Source: Pseudomonadota bacterium
GTDB taxonomy: Bacteria; Desulfobacterota; Desulfobulbia; Desulfobulbales; SURF-16
Length of the DNA stretch: 58,671 nt
Reading direction: 5' to 3'
Assembly: GCA_018897105.1 (NCBI GenBank)
Contig: JAHILF010000083.1
Coordinates: 1 to 58,671 of the forward strand
Both the position numbers and the translations under genes were made by a program. The notes beneath the pieces were generated by a model. It worked only from the letters and a program-made list of their open reading frames with translations. It did not search any database and was not told where the DNA came from. Shown here piece after piece: positions 8,865 through 17,225 of this stretch. Position 1 is the first letter of the stretch, and every line of letters starts with the position of its first letter.

Positions 8865-10964
8865 ATGTTAGATTCCTTGCTCTCTCCGAAAAGTGTGGCG
8901 GTTATCGGTGCTTCCCGGACCCCGGGAAAGGTCGGCCACGATATCCTGGCAAATTTGATAAGTGGCGGTTTTGCAGGCCCGATTGTTCCGGTCAACCCCT
9001 CGGCTGACGAGGTGCTTGGTTTGCAATGCTACCCTACGCTGCAGCAGTATGGCAAAGAGGTGGAACTCAGTGTCATTGTCGTGCCCCGTAACCATGTGGA
9101 AAGCGCCGTGCGGGATTCGCTTGATGCAGGCTGCGGCGCTATCATCGTCATTTCCGCAGGCTTCAAGGAGACCGGTGAAGAGGGCGCGGCCCTGGAGAAA
9201 AAAATCGCCTCCCTGTGTAAGAGTCGCAACGTGCGCATGCTGGGTCCCAACTGCCTGGGTCTCATCAATACGGAAACCAAGCTCAATGCCTCCTTTGCCG
9301 GCCTCATGCCCGGCAGCGGCGGGGTGGCGGTGATTTCCCAGTCAGGTGCGCTCTGTACCGCCATTCTCGACCAGGCTGGGGCGCGGCGCATGGGACTCTC
9401 CAAGGTGATCAGCATCGGCAACAAGGCTGACCTGTCCGAGGTGGATCTGTTGCGCACCCTGGCCCACGACGAACAGACCAAGGTTATCGCCGGGTATCTC
9501 GAAGATATCAGCTCAGGCGATAATTTTGTCAAGGCGGCCGAGGAAGCCTCATCGTTTAAGCCGGTGGTCATCCTGAAATCAGGCACAACCGTTGCCGGTC
9601 TGCGGGCAGCTGCTTCCCATACCGGCGTGCTGGCAGGGGTGGATACGGCATACGGCGCCGCCTTTAAGCGGTCCGGCGTTATCCGGGCCGATACCTTCCA
9701 GGAGCTGTTTGATTTTGTCACCGCCTTTTCCATGCAGCCCCTGCCCAAGGGCAAGCGGGTACTGATTATCACCAATGCCGGCGGTCCCGGCACCATGGTG
9801 GCCGATGCCGTGGAAAAGGCGGGACTTGAGGTGACAAGCCTGAACCGCGCCATTGCCGCCACCCTGCGGGAAAAGCTGCCCAGCGCCGCCAGCACCGGCA
9901 ATCCCATCGATGTGCTGGGCGATGCCGACCCGGAGCGTTATGTGGCGGCGATTGAGGCGGCCTTAAATGATGATGAGGTTGACGCCATTATTGTCATCCT
10001 CACCCCCCAGGCAATGACCCGGCCGGCGGAAACGGCCCGGGCCATCGCCTCCAAGTTGAACCGCCAGAAGCCGGTGCTGGCCTCGTTCATGGGCGGCAAG
10101 GGCGTCATGCCCGGCCGGGCGGAGCTGGGCGAGGCGGGCCTGCCGGAATATGATTCGCCGGAGCGGGCCGTTGAGGCGCTCAAGGCCATGTATGAATATG
10201 CCTCCTGGAAACAGCGGCCTCCCCGGGTAGTGACCCGGTTTCCGGTGAACAGACGGCGGGCGGAGCGCATCATCACCCGCCATCAGCGTACCGGACGTCT
10301 CCATCTCGGCGAGGTGAAGGCCAAGAGTATTCTCGATGCCTACGGTTTCCGCATTCCGGAAGGCAAACTCGCCTCCAGTGCCGATGAGGCCATCGAGATC
10401 GCTAAAAGGGTGGGCTTTCCGGCTGCCATGAAGATTGTTTCCCCGGATATCGTACATAAGACCGACCTGGGAGGGGTGCAGCTTAACCTCGCTTCAGCCG
10501 GCAAGGTACGGGATGCCTATGATCTGATGATGCTCCGTATCAGGGAGAAGGCGCCGGATGCCCGGATTGAGGGCGTTTATGTGGAGAAGATGGTGGACAC
10601 CGGCCTGGAGGTCATCATCGGCATGAGCCGCGACCCCCAGTTCGGCCCCATGCTGATGTTCGGTCTGGGCGGTATCTTTGTCGAGGTCATGAAGGATGTC
10701 ACCTTTCATCTGGCACCCATTACCTCCGAAGAGGCGGTGCAGATGCTGCTTGCCACCCGCTCCTATGAAATCCTCAAGGGCAAGAGGGGGCAGAAGGGGG
10801 TTGATCTGGAGGCCATTGCCAACGGGCTGCAGCGAATCAGCCAGCTGACCACTGATTTCCCCGAGATTCAGGAACTTGATATCAATCCCTTTATTGTCGG
10901 AGAAATCGGTGGAGCGGCGGTGGTCGCCGATGCCCGCATGACCCTGCGACCTCTTTCGGCTTAG
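8865..10964 (+). CDS. NDP-forming acyl-CoA synthetase (acetate--CoA ligase, ADP-forming type)
   Basis: 699 residues. The N-terminal Rossmann CoA-binding domain (SVAVIGASRTPGKVGHDI) is followed by succinyl-CoA-ligase-like domains (GPNCLGLIN, VISQSGALCTAI, ITNAGGPGTMVADA) and a C-terminal ATP-grasp domain from about residue 475 (IVSPDIVHKTDLGGVQLNL, FGLGGIFVEVMKDV). This is the single-chain, acetyl-CoA synthetase (ADP-forming) or PatZ-like architecture, but without the GNAT domain found at the end of PatZ. It should interconvert an acyl-CoA and free acid with ATP formation or use. ATG 8865 has GGTGG about nine bases upstream; TTG 8859 is an alternative. It is followed by a CoA-transferase with a GNAT tail. 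Confidence 0.9.
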   Translation: MLDSLLSPKSVAVIGASRTPGKVGHDILANLISGGFAGPIVPVNPSADEVLGLQCYPTLQQYGKEVELSVIVVPRNHVESAVRDSLDAGCGAIIVISAGFKETGEEGAALEKKIASLCKSRNVRMLGPNCLGLINTETKLNASFAGLMPGSGGVAVISQSGALCTAILDQAGARRMGLSKVISIGNKADLSEVDLLRTLAHDEQTKVIAGYLEDISSGDNFVKAAEEASSFKPVVILKSGTTVAGLRAAASHTGVLAGVDTAYGAAFKRSGVIRADTFQELFDFVTAFSMQPLPKGKRVLIITNAGGPGTMVADAVEKAGLEVTSLNRAIAATLREKLPSAASTGNPIDVLGDADPERYVAAIEAALNDDEVDAIIVILTPQAMTRPAETARAIASKLNRQKPVLASFMGGKGVMPGRAELGEAGLPEYDSPERAVEALKAMYEYASWKQRPPRVVTRFPVNRRRAERIITRHQRTGRLHLGEVKAKSILDAYGFRIPEGKLASSADEAIEIAKRVGFPAAMKIVSPDIVHKTDLGGVQLNLASAGKVRDAYDLMMLRIREKAPDARIEGVYVEKMVDTGLEVIIGMSRDPQFGPMLMFGLGGIFVEVMKDVTFHLAPITSEEAVQMLLATRSYEILKGKRGQKGVDLEAIANGLQRISQLTTDFPEIQELDINPFIVGEIGGAAVVADARMTLRPLSA

Positions 10965-11028
10965 GATTGTTTGGCAGGCCCGCGAGTTTCTATTTTAGTC
11001 GCCCCATTGTTAAATTGAGGTTGAATGT

Positions 11029-12924
11029 ATGAAGCAGCCAGCAAAAGTAGAGTTTGACCAGCATTGGCAGGAAAAATATGAGGACATGATTTCCTCCCCC
11101 AGAAAGGCCCTCTCCCACGTCAAAAACGGGCATCGGGTTTTCATCGGCACCGGCTGCGGCGAGCCCCAGCTTCTGGTGGAGGCGTTGACAAAAAGGGCCG
11201 GAGAACTGGCGGATGTGGAGATCGTTCATCTGCTGACCAAGGGCGATGCCCCCTATGCCAGTCCCAAACTTGCCGACAGTTTTTCAGTGAACAGTTTTTT
11301 TATCGGGCAGAATGTGCGCGGCCTGATTCAGGAGGGACTGGGCAGCTACACCCCCATGCTGCTCTCCGATATTCCGCTGCTTTTCAAGGCCGGCCAGCTG
11401 CCCCTTGATGTGGTGCTGATTCAGGTGACTGAGCCGGATATCCTGGGCAAGGTGAGCCTGGGCATTTCAGTGGACATCGTCAAAAGCGCGGCGGAAAACG
11501 GCTCCCTGGTTATTGCCCAGGTGAACAAACAGATGCCCTGGACCTTCGGCGATTCCCTGTTTGATATCAATGACCTGGACATTCTGGTGCCGGCCGATAT
11601 CCCACTCATCGAGCGGGTGTCAAAGCCCATGCATGAGGTGTCGAAAAAGATCGCCAAGCATGTCGCCTCGCTGGTGGAAGACGGGTCAACCGTCCAGTTC
11701 GGTCTGGGCCGTGTGCCGGGCATCGGCCGTATTCCCGCCGCCTGCATGCACTACCTCACCGACAAGAAGGATATTGGCATCCATACGGAGATGATCACCG
11801 ATGCCACCATCGAACTCATCGAGTCCGGTGCGGTGACCGGGGCCAGAAAAACCATGGACCAGGGCAAGATCGTTACCAGTTTCTGCATGGGCACCAAGAA
11901 ACTGTATGATCTGATCAATCAGAACCCGCTCTTTTCATTCAAACCCACGGAATATGTCAATGACAGCTATATCATCAGCTGCCAGCGCAAGATGGTTTCC
12001 ATCAACATGGCCCTGGAAATTGACCTGACCGGCCAGGTCTGCGCCGATTCCGAGGGCGAAAAATTTTATTCCGGCATCGGCGGACAGGTTGATTTCAACC
12101 GGGGTGCGGCCCGTTCCAAGAACGGCAAGGCCATCATCGTTCTTCCCGCCACCGATGAGAAGGCCGGGAAATCCCGTATTGTCTGCCAGTTGAGCCGGGG
12201 GGCCGGGGTGGTCACCACCAGGGGGGAGGTGCACTATGTGGTCACCGAATTCGGCATCGCCTATCTGCACGGCAAGAATATCGAGGAGAGGACCCTGGCC
12301 CTGATCAGTATTGCCCATCCTGATTTCCGGGAGCAGCTGCTCAACGATGCCATTGAGGCCAGATATATCCGCCAGGAATTCGCCTCTTTCGGCGACAAGA
12401 TGGTGGTTGCCTCGGATGACATGAAAACTTCTCTGCTGCTTGACGATGGAACCTTTATCACATTCCGGCCAATCCATCCCACGGATGAGCAGAGCATCCG
12501 GGATCTTCTCTACGCCCTGTCCCAGGAGACCCTCTATTATCGTTTCATGAGTAATAGCAGCCGGTTCGGCCATACCCAGATCAAGAACTTTGTTTATATC
12601 GACCACCGCAAGGATGTGGCCATAGTCGCCACCCTGCCGGCCGCCCATGGTGAAGAGATGATCGCTGTGGGACGTTATTATCTTGATGAGCGGACCAACC
12701 GGGCCGAGGCGGCCTTTATCGTCCGCGATGAGTGGCAGAACCGGGGGATCGGCTCATCTCTTTTCCGCCATCTGATCACCATTGCCAAACGAAGCGGTAT
12801 TTCAGGCTTTACCGCGGAGGTGCTGGGGGAAAATAAGAAGATGCAGTCGATTTTCAATAAATCCGGCTACAAGGTACAGAGTCATCTTGAGGAAGGGGTG
12901 TTTAGTTTCAGGATTGATTTTTGA
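11029..12924 (+). CDS. Acetyl-CoA hydrolase/CoA-transferase fused to GNAT acetyltransferase
   Basis: 631 residues in two parts. Residues 1-460 are a Cat1/acetyl-CoA hydrolase type CoA-transferase (GIGGQVDFNRGA and the C-terminal signature EFGIAYLHGKNIEERTLAL followed by IAHPDFREQLL). Residues about 475-631 are a GNAT fold with the acetyl-CoA loop EWQNRGIGSSLF. The CoA-transferase moves CoA between acetate and another acyl group. The GNAT part may acetylate a protein, perhaps tuning this or the neighbouring acyl-CoA synthetase, as Pat enzymes do; that is inference. It lies 64 bases after the NDP-forming synthetase on the same strand, so the two are likely co-transcribed. Confidence 0.9.
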   Translation: MKQPAKVEFDQHWQEKYEDMISSPRKALSHVKNGHRVFIGTGCGEPQLLVEALTKRAGELADVEIVHLLTKGDAPYASPKLADSFSVNSFFIGQNVRGLIQEGLGSYTPMLLSDIPLLFKAGQLPLDVVLIQVTEPDILGKVSLGISVDIVKSAAENGSLVIAQVNKQMPWTFGDSLFDINDLDILVPADIPLIERVSKPMHEVSKKIAKHVASLVEDGSTVQFGLGRVPGIGRIPAACMHYLTDKKDIGIHTEMITDATIELIESGAVTGARKTMDQGKIVTSFCMGTKKLYDLINQNPLFSFKPTEYVNDSYIISCQRKMVSINMALEIDLTGQVCADSEGEKFYSGIGGQVDFNRGAARSKNGKAIIVLPATDEKAGKSRIVCQLSRGAGVVTTRGEVHYVVTEFGIAYLHGKNIEERTLALISIAHPDFREQLLNDAIEARYIRQEFASFGDKMVVASDDMKTSLLLDDGTFITFRPIHPTDEQSIRDLLYALSQETLYYRFMSNSSRFGHTQIKNFVYIDHRKDVAIVATLPAAHGEEMIAVGRYYLDERTNRAEAAFIVRDEWQNRGIGSSLFRHLITIAKRSGISGFTAEVLGENKKMQSIFNKSGYKVQSHLEEGVFSFRIDF

Positions 12925-12933
12925 TTAAAGAAA

Positions 12934-12984
12934 GGCAAAAGGTGGGGGCAAGGAGTCTTTCACTCTTGCCTTATGCCTTTTGCC
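12934..12984 (+). terminator. Hairpin terminator after CoA-transferase gene
   Basis: GGCAAAAGG and CCTTTTGCC form the outer stem, and GGCAAG/CTTGCC the inner stem, ten bases past the CoA-transferase stop. There is no long T-run after it, so it may be a processing or attenuation hairpin rather than a strong intrinsic terminator. Confidence 0.6.
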
Positions 12985-13030
12985 TTATGGCTCCACTTCT
13001 AACGGCCTGACCGGCCGGCAACCATCATGC

Positions 13031-13252
13031 TCAGGAAAAACCTCCCCTGGACACGCATCCGCCTAATGGCTTGCCGATGGGGGTGTTGCTGGTGGTGGCC
13101 AGGCGGTAGCTTGACGCTGAGATGGTTTTCAGCACATTCTTGCTGCCGCACTTGGGGCATTTGACCTCATCCAGCGCCGACTGCGAGCTTGATGTCAACA
13201 GGGCTTCAAAAGTTTTGTTGCACTCCTGGCAACGGAAATCATAAAGCGGCAT
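13031..13252 (-). CDS. FmdB-type zinc-ribbon protein
   Basis: 73 residues. The N-terminus MPLYDFRCQECNKTFE and the second pair CPKCGS give the two CXXC knuckles of the FmdB putative regulatory family zinc ribbon. The tail is glycine and serine rich (KPLGGCVSRGGFS). The size and start match the family. Its role is not established; some relatives have been linked to regulation of formamidase genes. It is monocistronic and convergent with the CoA-transferase. Confidence 0.88.
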   Translation of the reverse strand: MPLYDFRCQECNKTFEALLTSSSQSALDEVKCPKCGSKNVLKTISASSYRLATTSNTPIGKPLGGCVSRGGFS

Positions 13253-13485
13253 GTTTTTTCTCCTTCATTATTGTGAAATTCACTTTCCGTGTCATAATGG
13301 AAATCAGGTTATGGTGACGGTCTTGGTTAAATCAAGTACACTGCCGTCGATTTTGTCTCAGATTCTGCTCAGTTAAAAGCAAAGCAGAATTTTGCTGCCC
13401 GTAAGGTGTTTAAGTATTTTCTTAAATATATGACAGTATAAGGCAGTTGTCCAGAAGAATTCATCAGGATTTCAAGGAACCTTTC

Positions 13486-14199
13486 ATGAATCTCCAGGCC
13501 CACCTCAAGAATATGCTCGAAATGATGCAGGAAGAGTTCGTCGTCCTCTTTATCGGCGGATGCCTTGTTCAGTTGCTCATATCTCTTTCTCTTGGCATTC
13601 TGACCGGCCCGCTCATGGGCGGTTATCTGCTGGCCATGATCCACTGGCTGGAGACGGGAAAGCGGTGCGAGTTTAATGACATCTTTGTCGGCATGAAGCG
13701 CTTTGGCGAGCTATTTTCCGTGTTCTTCATGATGTTGCTTATTCTGGTGGGCTATTTTCTGGTCATAGCACCTGGTATTCTCATGACCGTCTGGTGGCTT
13801 TACGTCCTGCCGCTTATGGCCCATCGCGGACTGACTCTGGGGGCGGCTATGAAGGCCAGTAAAAACAAGGTGAGTGAAAAAGGATTTTTCATGCATCTGG
13901 TCTTTCTGCTGATCATTTCCATGGTGCCGGTGTTCATTATTTACGTTGCGTCGGTGATCCTGCCGCCGCTGGCCGTTCTGCAGTATTTTCTTTTTCCTCT
14001 GCAGTGCGCCTGTCTCGCTAGTCTCTACCTCGAACAGTTTACCGGCTTAGATCCGGAAAAAAGGGGCAGGGCGTCAACCGTTGCCCAGGATTTTTCTCCG
14101 CTTACTGCTGAACCGCCTCCTTGCCCGCCACCCGTGCCAGACCAGAACAGTCAGGGCCGCACCGGTTGTGTCGGCGGCGATGTCCAGCCAGCTTGGTGA
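13486..14199 (+). CDS. Integral membrane protein, unknown function
   Basis: About 237 residues starting at ATG 13486 with AAGGAA upstream. It has four to five hydrophobic segments (VVLFIGGCLVQLLISLSLGI, MMLLILVGYFLVIAPGILM, LVFLLIISMVPVFIIYV). The pattern with PGI in a helix hairpin and LMGGYLLAMIHW resembles DUF-type bacterial membrane proteins of the glycerophosphodiester phosphodiesterase membrane-domain or DUF975 kind, but I cannot name it securely. The last 40 residues are proline-rich, low complexity, and overlap the convergent VanZ gene by 126 bases; they are probably an acquired read-through tail rather than a domain. Confidence 0.7.
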   Translation: MNLQAHLKNMLEMMQEEFVVLFIGGCLVQLLISLSLGILTGPLMGGYLLAMIHWLETGKRCEFNDIFVGMKRFGELFSVFFMMLLILVGYFLVIAPGILMTVWWLYVLPLMAHRGLTLGAAMKASKNKVSEKGFFMHLVFLLIISMVPVFIIYVASVILPPLAVLQYFLFPLQCACLASLYLEQFTGLDPEKRGRASTVAQDFSPLTAEPPPCPPPVPDQNSQGRTGCVGGDVQPAW

Positions 14200-14469
14200 G
14201 CGGCCGGGAATGAAGGACTGGTGGAATTCATCCGTCATTCCGTAGAAGAAACAGAAAAAGATCACCAGAATTCCCGTTCGCAGAGTTTTTTTGTCCCTTG
14301 CGGCCGGATGGATGCTGTAGAGGCAGCTTGCGGCAAGGGTGCCGTAGGCAATGGCGTGCAATATCTTGTCCAGTCCGTTGATTGCCGAGGGCAGGTCCTT
14401 GCCCGGCGTGTTGGAAAGAAGGAATATGATGGCCATGACAATGGTCATGGGCAGAAGTCTGCTGATCAT
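14074..14469 (-). CDS. VanZ-like family membrane protein
   Basis: 131 residues with three to four hydrophobic helices and the VanZ-like hallmarks DKILHAIAYGTLA and FFYGMTDEFHQSFIPGRS followed by WLDIAADTTGAALT. The family is associated with teicoplanin resistance in VanZ itself, but most members have unknown function. The ATG overlaps the stop of the upstream histidine kinase by four bases (ATGA), so the two are translationally coupled. It overlaps the convergent membrane protein gene at its 3' end. A decayed duplicate lies at 16317-16660. Confidence 0.88.
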   Translation of the reverse strand: MISRLLPMTIVMAIIFLLSNTPGKDLPSAINGLDKILHAIAYGTLAASCLYSIHPAARDKKTLRTGILVIFFCFFYGMTDEFHQSFIPGRSPSWLDIAADTTGAALTVLVWHGWRARRRFSSKRRKILGNG

Positions 14470-16067
14470 GGTAAAAGGGTAAATTCTCCCAGCCTATTTT
14501 GCGATTTCCTCGGCTGTTTTTCCCCTTCGTGCCTGGTAGGGAAATAGACCTTGATGGTCGTTCCCTGACCAGGTTCGCTGCTGATGGTGATAAATCCCCG
14601 ATGCCCTCTGACAATGCCCATCACCGCTGACATCCCCAGGCCGCGGCCGGGAAATTTCGTGGTGAAAAAGGGATCGAAAAGTTTTGCTTTTGAGTCCTCA
14701 TCCATGCCGCAACCGGTGTCGCTTATGGCAAAGAAGGTGTAGAGACCGGGGGAGAGCTGCTCCGGCAGTGAGTTTCTGTCAAGAAAATCCCGATCACATT
14801 GGGCAGAGCCGGTGGCAATGGTGATGTCGCCGATCGTGTCGTCGATTGCCTCGGAGGCGTTAATGAGCAGATTGATCATGATCTGCCGCAGTTGGTTTTC
14901 ATCTGCTTGAATAGTCGGCACTTTCCCTTCGAAATGATAGCTGAGCCGAATTTTTTTCGAGACGGAAATCTGCAGCAGATGGTCCATGTCCCTGATCAGC
15001 TCATTGATGTCAACCCTTTCAGGATTGAACTGTCCCTTGCCCGCGTAAGCAAGCATCTGTTTGCACAGATCGGCGGCCCGGCGGGATGCCTTCATGATGG
15101 TCTGGATATTGGTGTGCGCCGATGAAGAGGCAGGCAACGCGATCAGGGCAAGGTCGGCATTGCCCATGATGGCCATGAGCAGATTGTTGAAGTCATGGGC
15201 AATACCCCCGGCCAGCACCCCGAGACTCTCGAGTTTCTGTACATGCTGTATCTGCAGGGCCAGCTTCTTTTTCTCTTCTTCGGCCTCTTTTTCCTTGGTC
15301 AGGTCGTCGTAAATGACAACAATCTCATCGGTATCAAGTTTGTAGACATAATATTGTTTCAAGCAGGAAGCGGGGTTGTCTGCAACGAAAGCGGCAGGGA
15401 GGTGCTGGGCAATCCCTGTTTCGCTGACGCGGTGCATGACGGTAAAAAGACCGGAAGGAGCCTTTGAGGGAAAGAGTTCCAGTACACTTCGGCCGATTAC
15501 CTCCTCCCTTTTGACCTTTTCATACCTTTGTGCTGCCTGATTGATATCAACCAGCACAAAATCATCTTCGCAATCGCCGGCCCTGCAGACGATAACCCCG
15601 CTTTTCATGTGGGAGAAAAGTTCCCGGTAACGTTTTTCCTGCTGAAGGAGTTTTTTCTCCGCCTCCTTGCGGGCGGTGATCTCCCTGACGATCTCAATGC
15701 CTGCATTGATATTGCCGGCCGTATCCTTCAGCGGGGAGGCGGTGATTTCAAAGTAGCGCAGGAAGTCGTCCATAACGACTTCCCGTTCAGAGGTGTGGAT
15801 TTTTCCGTCGATAAAAGAACGGACCAGCGGACAGCCGGGGCAGACATCGTCCCTTTGTTCGTAAGCCTGGTAACACAGCTTGCCGCAGTGTTTGCCAGTC
15901 ATGTTGATATGGGCCCGGTTCTGATAGAGAATGATGAAGTTTTTATCCTGGATGCTGATGCGGTCCCCGACTGCGGCAAGCAGCGCCTCGGCTTGCTCGA
16001 CGTCCGCATTGGCAGCCAGCAGGGCATTTGTCAGTTCAGAGTTTTCCGTATCCAGCGTGGCAGTCAT
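14466..16067 (-). CDS. Two-PAS sensor histidine kinase
   Basis: 533-residue soluble kinase. PAS1 (about 25-135) has a cysteine-rich segment CGKLCYQAYEQRDDVCPGC, found in sulfate-reducer PAS proteins and possibly redox-sensing. PAS2 spans about 145-260. The dimerisation/phospho-acceptor motif is LAGGIAHDFNNLL (His291), followed by N-box INLLINASEAI, G-boxes DTGCGM and GRGLGMSAV and a FFTTK F-box. No receiver domain follows, so the partner is elsewhere. It is coupled to a VanZ-like gene by a four-base overlap, which hints that the kinase responds to or controls envelope state. Confidence 0.9.
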   Translation of the reverse strand: MTATLDTENSELTNALLAANADVEQAEALLAAVGDRISIQDKNFIILYQNRAHINMTGKHCGKLCYQAYEQRDDVCPGCPLVRSFIDGKIHTSEREVVMDDFLRYFEITASPLKDTAGNINAGIEIVREITARKEAEKKLLQQEKRYRELFSHMKSGVIVCRAGDCEDDFVLVDINQAAQRYEKVKREEVIGRSVLELFPSKAPSGLFTVMHRVSETGIAQHLPAAFVADNPASCLKQYYVYKLDTDEIVVIYDDLTKEKEAEEEKKKLALQIQHVQKLESLGVLAGGIAHDFNNLLMAIMGNADLALIALPASSSAHTNIQTIMKASRRAADLCKQMLAYAGKGQFNPERVDINELIRDMDHLLQISVSKKIRLSYHFEGKVPTIQADENQLRQIMINLLINASEAIDDTIGDITIATGSAQCDRDFLDRNSLPEQLSPGLYTFFAISDTGCGMDEDSKAKLFDPFFTTKFPGRGLGMSAVMGIVRGHRGFITISSEPGQGTTIKVYFPTRHEGEKQPRKSQNRLGEFTLLP

Positions 16068-16316
16068 TCATCATCTCAAAGTTACCTGTTTCATGCCGCA
16101 AAGCACTCTCAATTGCTTTATGTCGGCTTAAATTAACTCCTTTTGCCGGTAATGGCTATGAAAACATTACTGCTGCTGGGGATTTGTGGGGGCTGGCTGC
16201 AATTATTGTATAACAGGGAAAACAGGGGTCATCAGTCCGGTTTTTTTCGCAGGAGGCCCAGCTGCCGGCCGACAACAACAATGGTTGCTCCCAGCAGATC
16301 AGCCATGACGTCCCTG

Positions 16317-16660
16317 CTGTCCGACTTCTCCTGACCGTCTGGTGGCCGGCGGCAATGTCCATCCAGCTTCGTGAGCGGCCAAGAATGAAGGATTGATGTA
16401 ACTCATCAGTCCATTCGGTAGAAGAAACAGAAAAAAATCACCAGAATTCCCGTTCGCAGAGTTCTTTTGTCCCTTGCGGCCGGAGGGAAGCCGCAGAGGC
16501 AGCTTACGGCAAGGGTACCGTAGGCGATGGCGTTCAATATCTTGTCAAACCCGTTGTTTGCCGAGGGCAGGTCCTTGCCCGGGGTGTTGGAAAGAAAGAA
16601 CATGATGCCCATGACAATGGTCATGGGCAGAAGTCTGCTGATCATGGTAAAAAGTAAATT
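16317..16660 (-). pseudogene. Decayed duplicate of the VanZ-like gene
   Basis: The first 78 codons (ATG at 16645) match the intact VanZ-like gene at 14074-14469 closely (MISRLLPMTIVMGIMFFLSN against MISRLLPMTIVMAIIFLLSN). A one-base insertion in the FFYRM-D region puts it out of frame. Similarity continues in another frame (HQSF, then SW-MDIAA) and fades toward 16317. The match starts upstream of the ATG too, so DNA including the translation start was duplicated. Confidence 0.85.
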
Positions 16661-16950
16661 CTTGATTTTTCAAGACACCATACAGCAAAAAAGCCCTTTT
16701 GGCTGATTCGTTATTGTGATCAGCAGAGCGCCAAAAAATCCAACCGTTTCTCATGGGTTTTCCGGTTTGTTTCAACCTCTATCCCCACAGGAACTGGCAA
16801 TAACCGATAGGTCAGGCTGCGTCAATCCAAATTAAAAAGAAATTTATGGTAATCAGATTTGAATTTAGAGGAAAAATATTGTATCTAACCAGCTTGCATT
16901 GATTATCGTTTTTTTTGTGTGTCCAATCAAAAACCTGACCAGACCCTGTT
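16661..16950. other. Spacer before the biosynthetic cluster
   Basis: About 290 bases, AT-rich toward 16860-16950, separating the VanZ pseudogene from the first plus-strand acyl carrier protein gene. It should contain that unit's promoter, but I cannot point to a convincing -35/-10 pair. No gene is seen. Confidence 0.4.
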
Positions 16951-17208
16951 ATGAAGAGAGATGTATTACAAGAGAAAATCCTGACCATCTTGGTGGATGA
17001 TTTTGAATTTGTCCAGCCGGGGCTTGATGACAACCTCCGGGACGATCATGGTTTTGACAGTATCGATGCCATAGAACTCCTGGGTAAAATAGAGGGCATC
17101 CTCGGCTTAGCCCTCACCCGGGAGGAAAAGGAAAAGGCCATGGAGATCAGGACCATCAACGATATTCTTGATTATATCGAATTAATAGAATCATCTCGCA
17201 CTACATAA
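16951..17208 (+). CDS. Acyl carrier protein
   Basis: 85 residues of predicted four-helix ACP with the phosphopantetheine attachment motif GFDSIDAIELL (Ser37). It opens the plus-strand unit ACP, ketosynthase, PlsC, two radical SAM proteins. It is one of four ACP genes in the cluster, and their sequences around the serine differ (GFDSID, GTDSLD, GIDSMD, GIDSID), suggesting each serves a different partner. The product carries acyl intermediates as thioesters in the cytoplasm. Which enzymes it serves is inferred only from position. Confidence 0.92.
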   Translation: MKRDVLQEKILTILVDDFEFVQPGLDDNLRDDHGFDSIDAIELLGKIEGILGLALTREEKEKAMEIRTINDILDYIELIESSRTT

Positions 17209-17225
17209 GCCGCATCAGAAAGCCA

